A stretch of 5,290 bases of DNA from Hyphomicrobiales bacterium (GTDB lineage: Bacteria > Pseudomonadota > Alphaproteobacteria > Rhizobiales > Aestuariivirgaceae). The DNA is taken from NCBI GenBank assembly GCA_003151375.1, contig PLXI01000146.1, positions 1 through 5,290 on the forward strand, written 5' to 3'. Under the pieces are notes generated by a model. That model did not search any database, had not been told where the DNA came from, and worked only from the letters and a program-made list of their open reading frames with translations. Below, piece after piece: positions 3,859-5,290 of the stretch. Position 1 is the first letter of the stretch. Each line of letters starts with the position of its first letter. Position numbers and translations under genes: made by a program.

Positions 3859-5290
3859 ATGACAGACCAGAGTGAAAGCCAATCAGCTGTGGGGCAGGCG
3901 GTTTTGCGCCATGTCGTGCCATTGCTTGCGGCCGGCTTTGTGCTGTTCTTGTGGTTGAGTTTGGTGCAATCGCAAGTGCCTACTGGACACAACTTATTTT
4001 TGCCTGTGTTGGGCCTGTGCTTTTTAGGTCTTACTTATATTTTTCATCTCTTGTTGCAACTTGTGCAACGGCCTGCGCCTGATGGCGAACGACAGTTTTA
4101 TGATGCTGTGGTGGACGCACTGGCGGAACCTGCCGTGGTTGCTGATGCCAAGGGCCGCGCGGTTTATGCCAATGCGCCTTATATGAAGATGACTGCGTCG
4201 GCCAAGCTTTCGCGGCTGGTGGGCTTTGATGTGCTTTATGCGGGCTATCCGGATTTTGCTGAGCCAGTTTATCAGCTTGGTCAAGCCGCCAGCCAAGACC
4301 GGCCAGAGATTAGAGACATGCGGATTGCCGCTGGCTCATCTGCGCCATTTGCTGACGCGAAAAATGCCAAGTGGCTGCGCATGCAAGTCTCGCCAATGGC
4401 GGCGAACAACCGCGGCGGCAAAACCTTATGGCGGCTGCTTGATGTCACTGAAGACCGCATGCGCCAAGAAGGCGCCTTTGCACGCCTGCAATTCATCATC
4501 TCATATTTGGATCAGGCGCCAGTTGGTTTTTTCTCAGCGTTGCCCAATGGCAAAGTGGACTATATCAATGCCACGCTGGCTGCATGGTTGGGTTTTGACT
4601 TGATGGAAGTGCAATCTGGCAAGATGACATTAGAGCAGGTGATCGGGCCTGCGTCTGCCAAAGTGCTCATTGCACTGGAGCCCAAAGAAAACGGCCACCG
4701 TATTGATCGGTTTGCTTTGCCACTGCGGGCTAAGAATGGTTCCAGCGAGATGTACACGTTGATCAACCGTGCCGATTATGATGGAAATGGCAAACCCCTA
4801 CCGGCGCGCTGCATGGTGATGCGCGGAACCATTGAGGAAAGGGGCGTTGAAGGTCCACTCGCCCTCATGTCATCGTTGCCCATTGGATATGCCACTTTGG
4901 ATGATGAAGGGCGCATTATCAACGCCAATGCACCACTGCTGGCATTGTCGTCAAAATTGATGCGTGGTGGCAAGATGGCCGACACAATGGATGGCGAAAG
5001 TGCGGCACGCTTTACGGCACGGCGCAGCGAAGCCAAGAGCGATCAAACAGTTCAGCTTGATGTGGGCTTTGCTGGAACCGAGGAGCGCAGCGCGCATTTA
5101 ACTTTGGTGCCAGGCAAACGCGGCGAAGGCTCAGCGGTTTTTGCGATCGACAAAACCGAAAGTAAATTACTGGAAGCGCAATTGGTGCAAAGCCAAAAGA
5201 TGCAGGCGGTGGGCCAACTCTCATCCGGCTTGGCGCATGACTTTAACAACATGCTCACCCCGATCATTGGCTTTGCTGATTTACTGCTGA
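3859..5290 (+). CDS. cckA: CckA-type PAS domain hybrid sensor histidine kinase (partial, C-terminus beyond window)
   Basis: Inner-membrane kinase/phosphatase that in alphaproteobacteria feeds phosphate through ChpT to the cell-cycle regulators CtrA and CpdR. The 477 visible residues begin with two membrane helices (about 19-37 and 46-66) joined by a short loop, so there is no large periplasmic sensor. PAS-like regions follow at about 80-200 (FYDAVVDALAEPAVVAD onward, ending LLDVTEDR) and 212-325 (ISYLDQAPVGFF onward), with a more degenerate one at 335-432. A short coiled-coil-like linker leads to the H-box QSQKMQAVGQLSSGLAHDFN (444-463), with His460 the predicted phospho-acceptor; this wording is distinctive of CckA. 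The rest of DHp, the CA domain and the expected receiver domain lie outside. ATG 3859 follows a GAGGGA at 3841-3846 with long (12-base) spacing, so the ribosome-binding site is weak. It is divergent from the FliO-like gene. A closely related PAS hybrid kinase other than CckA is the main alternative. Confidence 0.88.
   Translation, partial: MTDQSESQSAVGQAVLRHVVPLLAAGFVLFLWLSLVQSQVPTGHNLFLPVLGLCFLGLTYIFHLLLQLVQRPAPDGERQFYDAVVDALAEPAVVADAKGRAVYANAPYMKMTASAKLSRLVGFDVLYAGYPDFAEPVYQLGQAASQDRPEIRDMRIAAGSSAPFADAKNAKWLRMQVSPMAANNRGGKTLWRLLDVTEDRMRQEGAFARLQFIISYLDQAPVGFFSALPNGKVDYINATLAAWLGFDLMEVQSGKMTLEQVIGPASAKVLIALEPKENGHRIDRFALPLRAKNGSSEMYTLINRADYDGNGKPLPARCMVMRGTIEERGVEGPLALMSSLPIGYATLDDEGRIINANAPLLALSSKLMRGGKMADTMDGESAARFTARRSEAKSDQTVQLDVGFAGTEERSAHLTLVPGKRGEGSAVFAIDKTESKLLEAQLVQSQKMQAVGQLSSGLAHDFNNMLTPIIGFADLLL

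Noticed and set aside
1..5290. A novel defence system, mobile element or CRISPR array
   Set aside because: All genes are recognisable core-type genes with continuous frames; no transposase, integrase, direct-repeat array or toxin-antitoxin pair is visible.

Overview
The window looks like a chromosomal segment of an alphaproteobacterium, most likely Hyphomicrobiales (Rhizobiales). The main evidence is a CckA-type sensor kinase with the H-box QSQKMQAVGQLSSGLAHDFN, divergently paired with a small FliO/MopB-like membrane protein, plus an ABC exporter of the GRRGLEAHVGERG type that I associate with that order. There are no mobile elements, tRNAs, rRNAs or CRISPR arrays. Genes fill nearly everything, and the three intergenic gaps (122, 166 and 138 bp) all carry probable control signals.

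Layout: (1) 1-1613, minus strand: a fused permease/ATPase ABC exporter, cut by the window edge inside Walker B. (2) 1736-2119, plus: a small DUF3052-family protein, divergent from the exporter. (3) 2120-2285: a leader region holding a compact preQ1-I riboswitch (2203-2231), followed by sequence that can form two mutually exclusive structures around the ribosome-binding site and start codon of the next gene. (4) 2286-2753 queF and 2756-3304 a VUT/YhhQ-family transporter, forming a tightly packed two-gene queuosine-precursor operon. (5) 3301-3720, minus: the FliO-like protein, converging on the transporter with interlocked stop codons. (6) 3721-3858: a shared divergent promoter region with inverted repeats. 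(7) 3859 to the window end, plus: cckA, visible for 477 residues up to just past its phospho-accepting histidine.

How the genes work together: the riboswitch should sense preQ1, the product of QueF. The transporter probably imports a deazapurine precursor (preQ0 or preQ1), and QueF reduces preQ0 to preQ1. The three parts form a self-contained feedback loop for queuosine tRNA modification. The riboswitch is the most notable element: its ligand-binding core closely matches the type II preQ1-I aptamer known from Thermoanaerobacter tengcongensis, as I recall that sequence. One strand of its pseudoknot (CGCAGCA) is complementary to a segment just upstream of the queF start, which gives an explicit model for translational switching. 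The cckA/FliO-like pair is a separate unit linked to cell-cycle and polar or flagellar functions.
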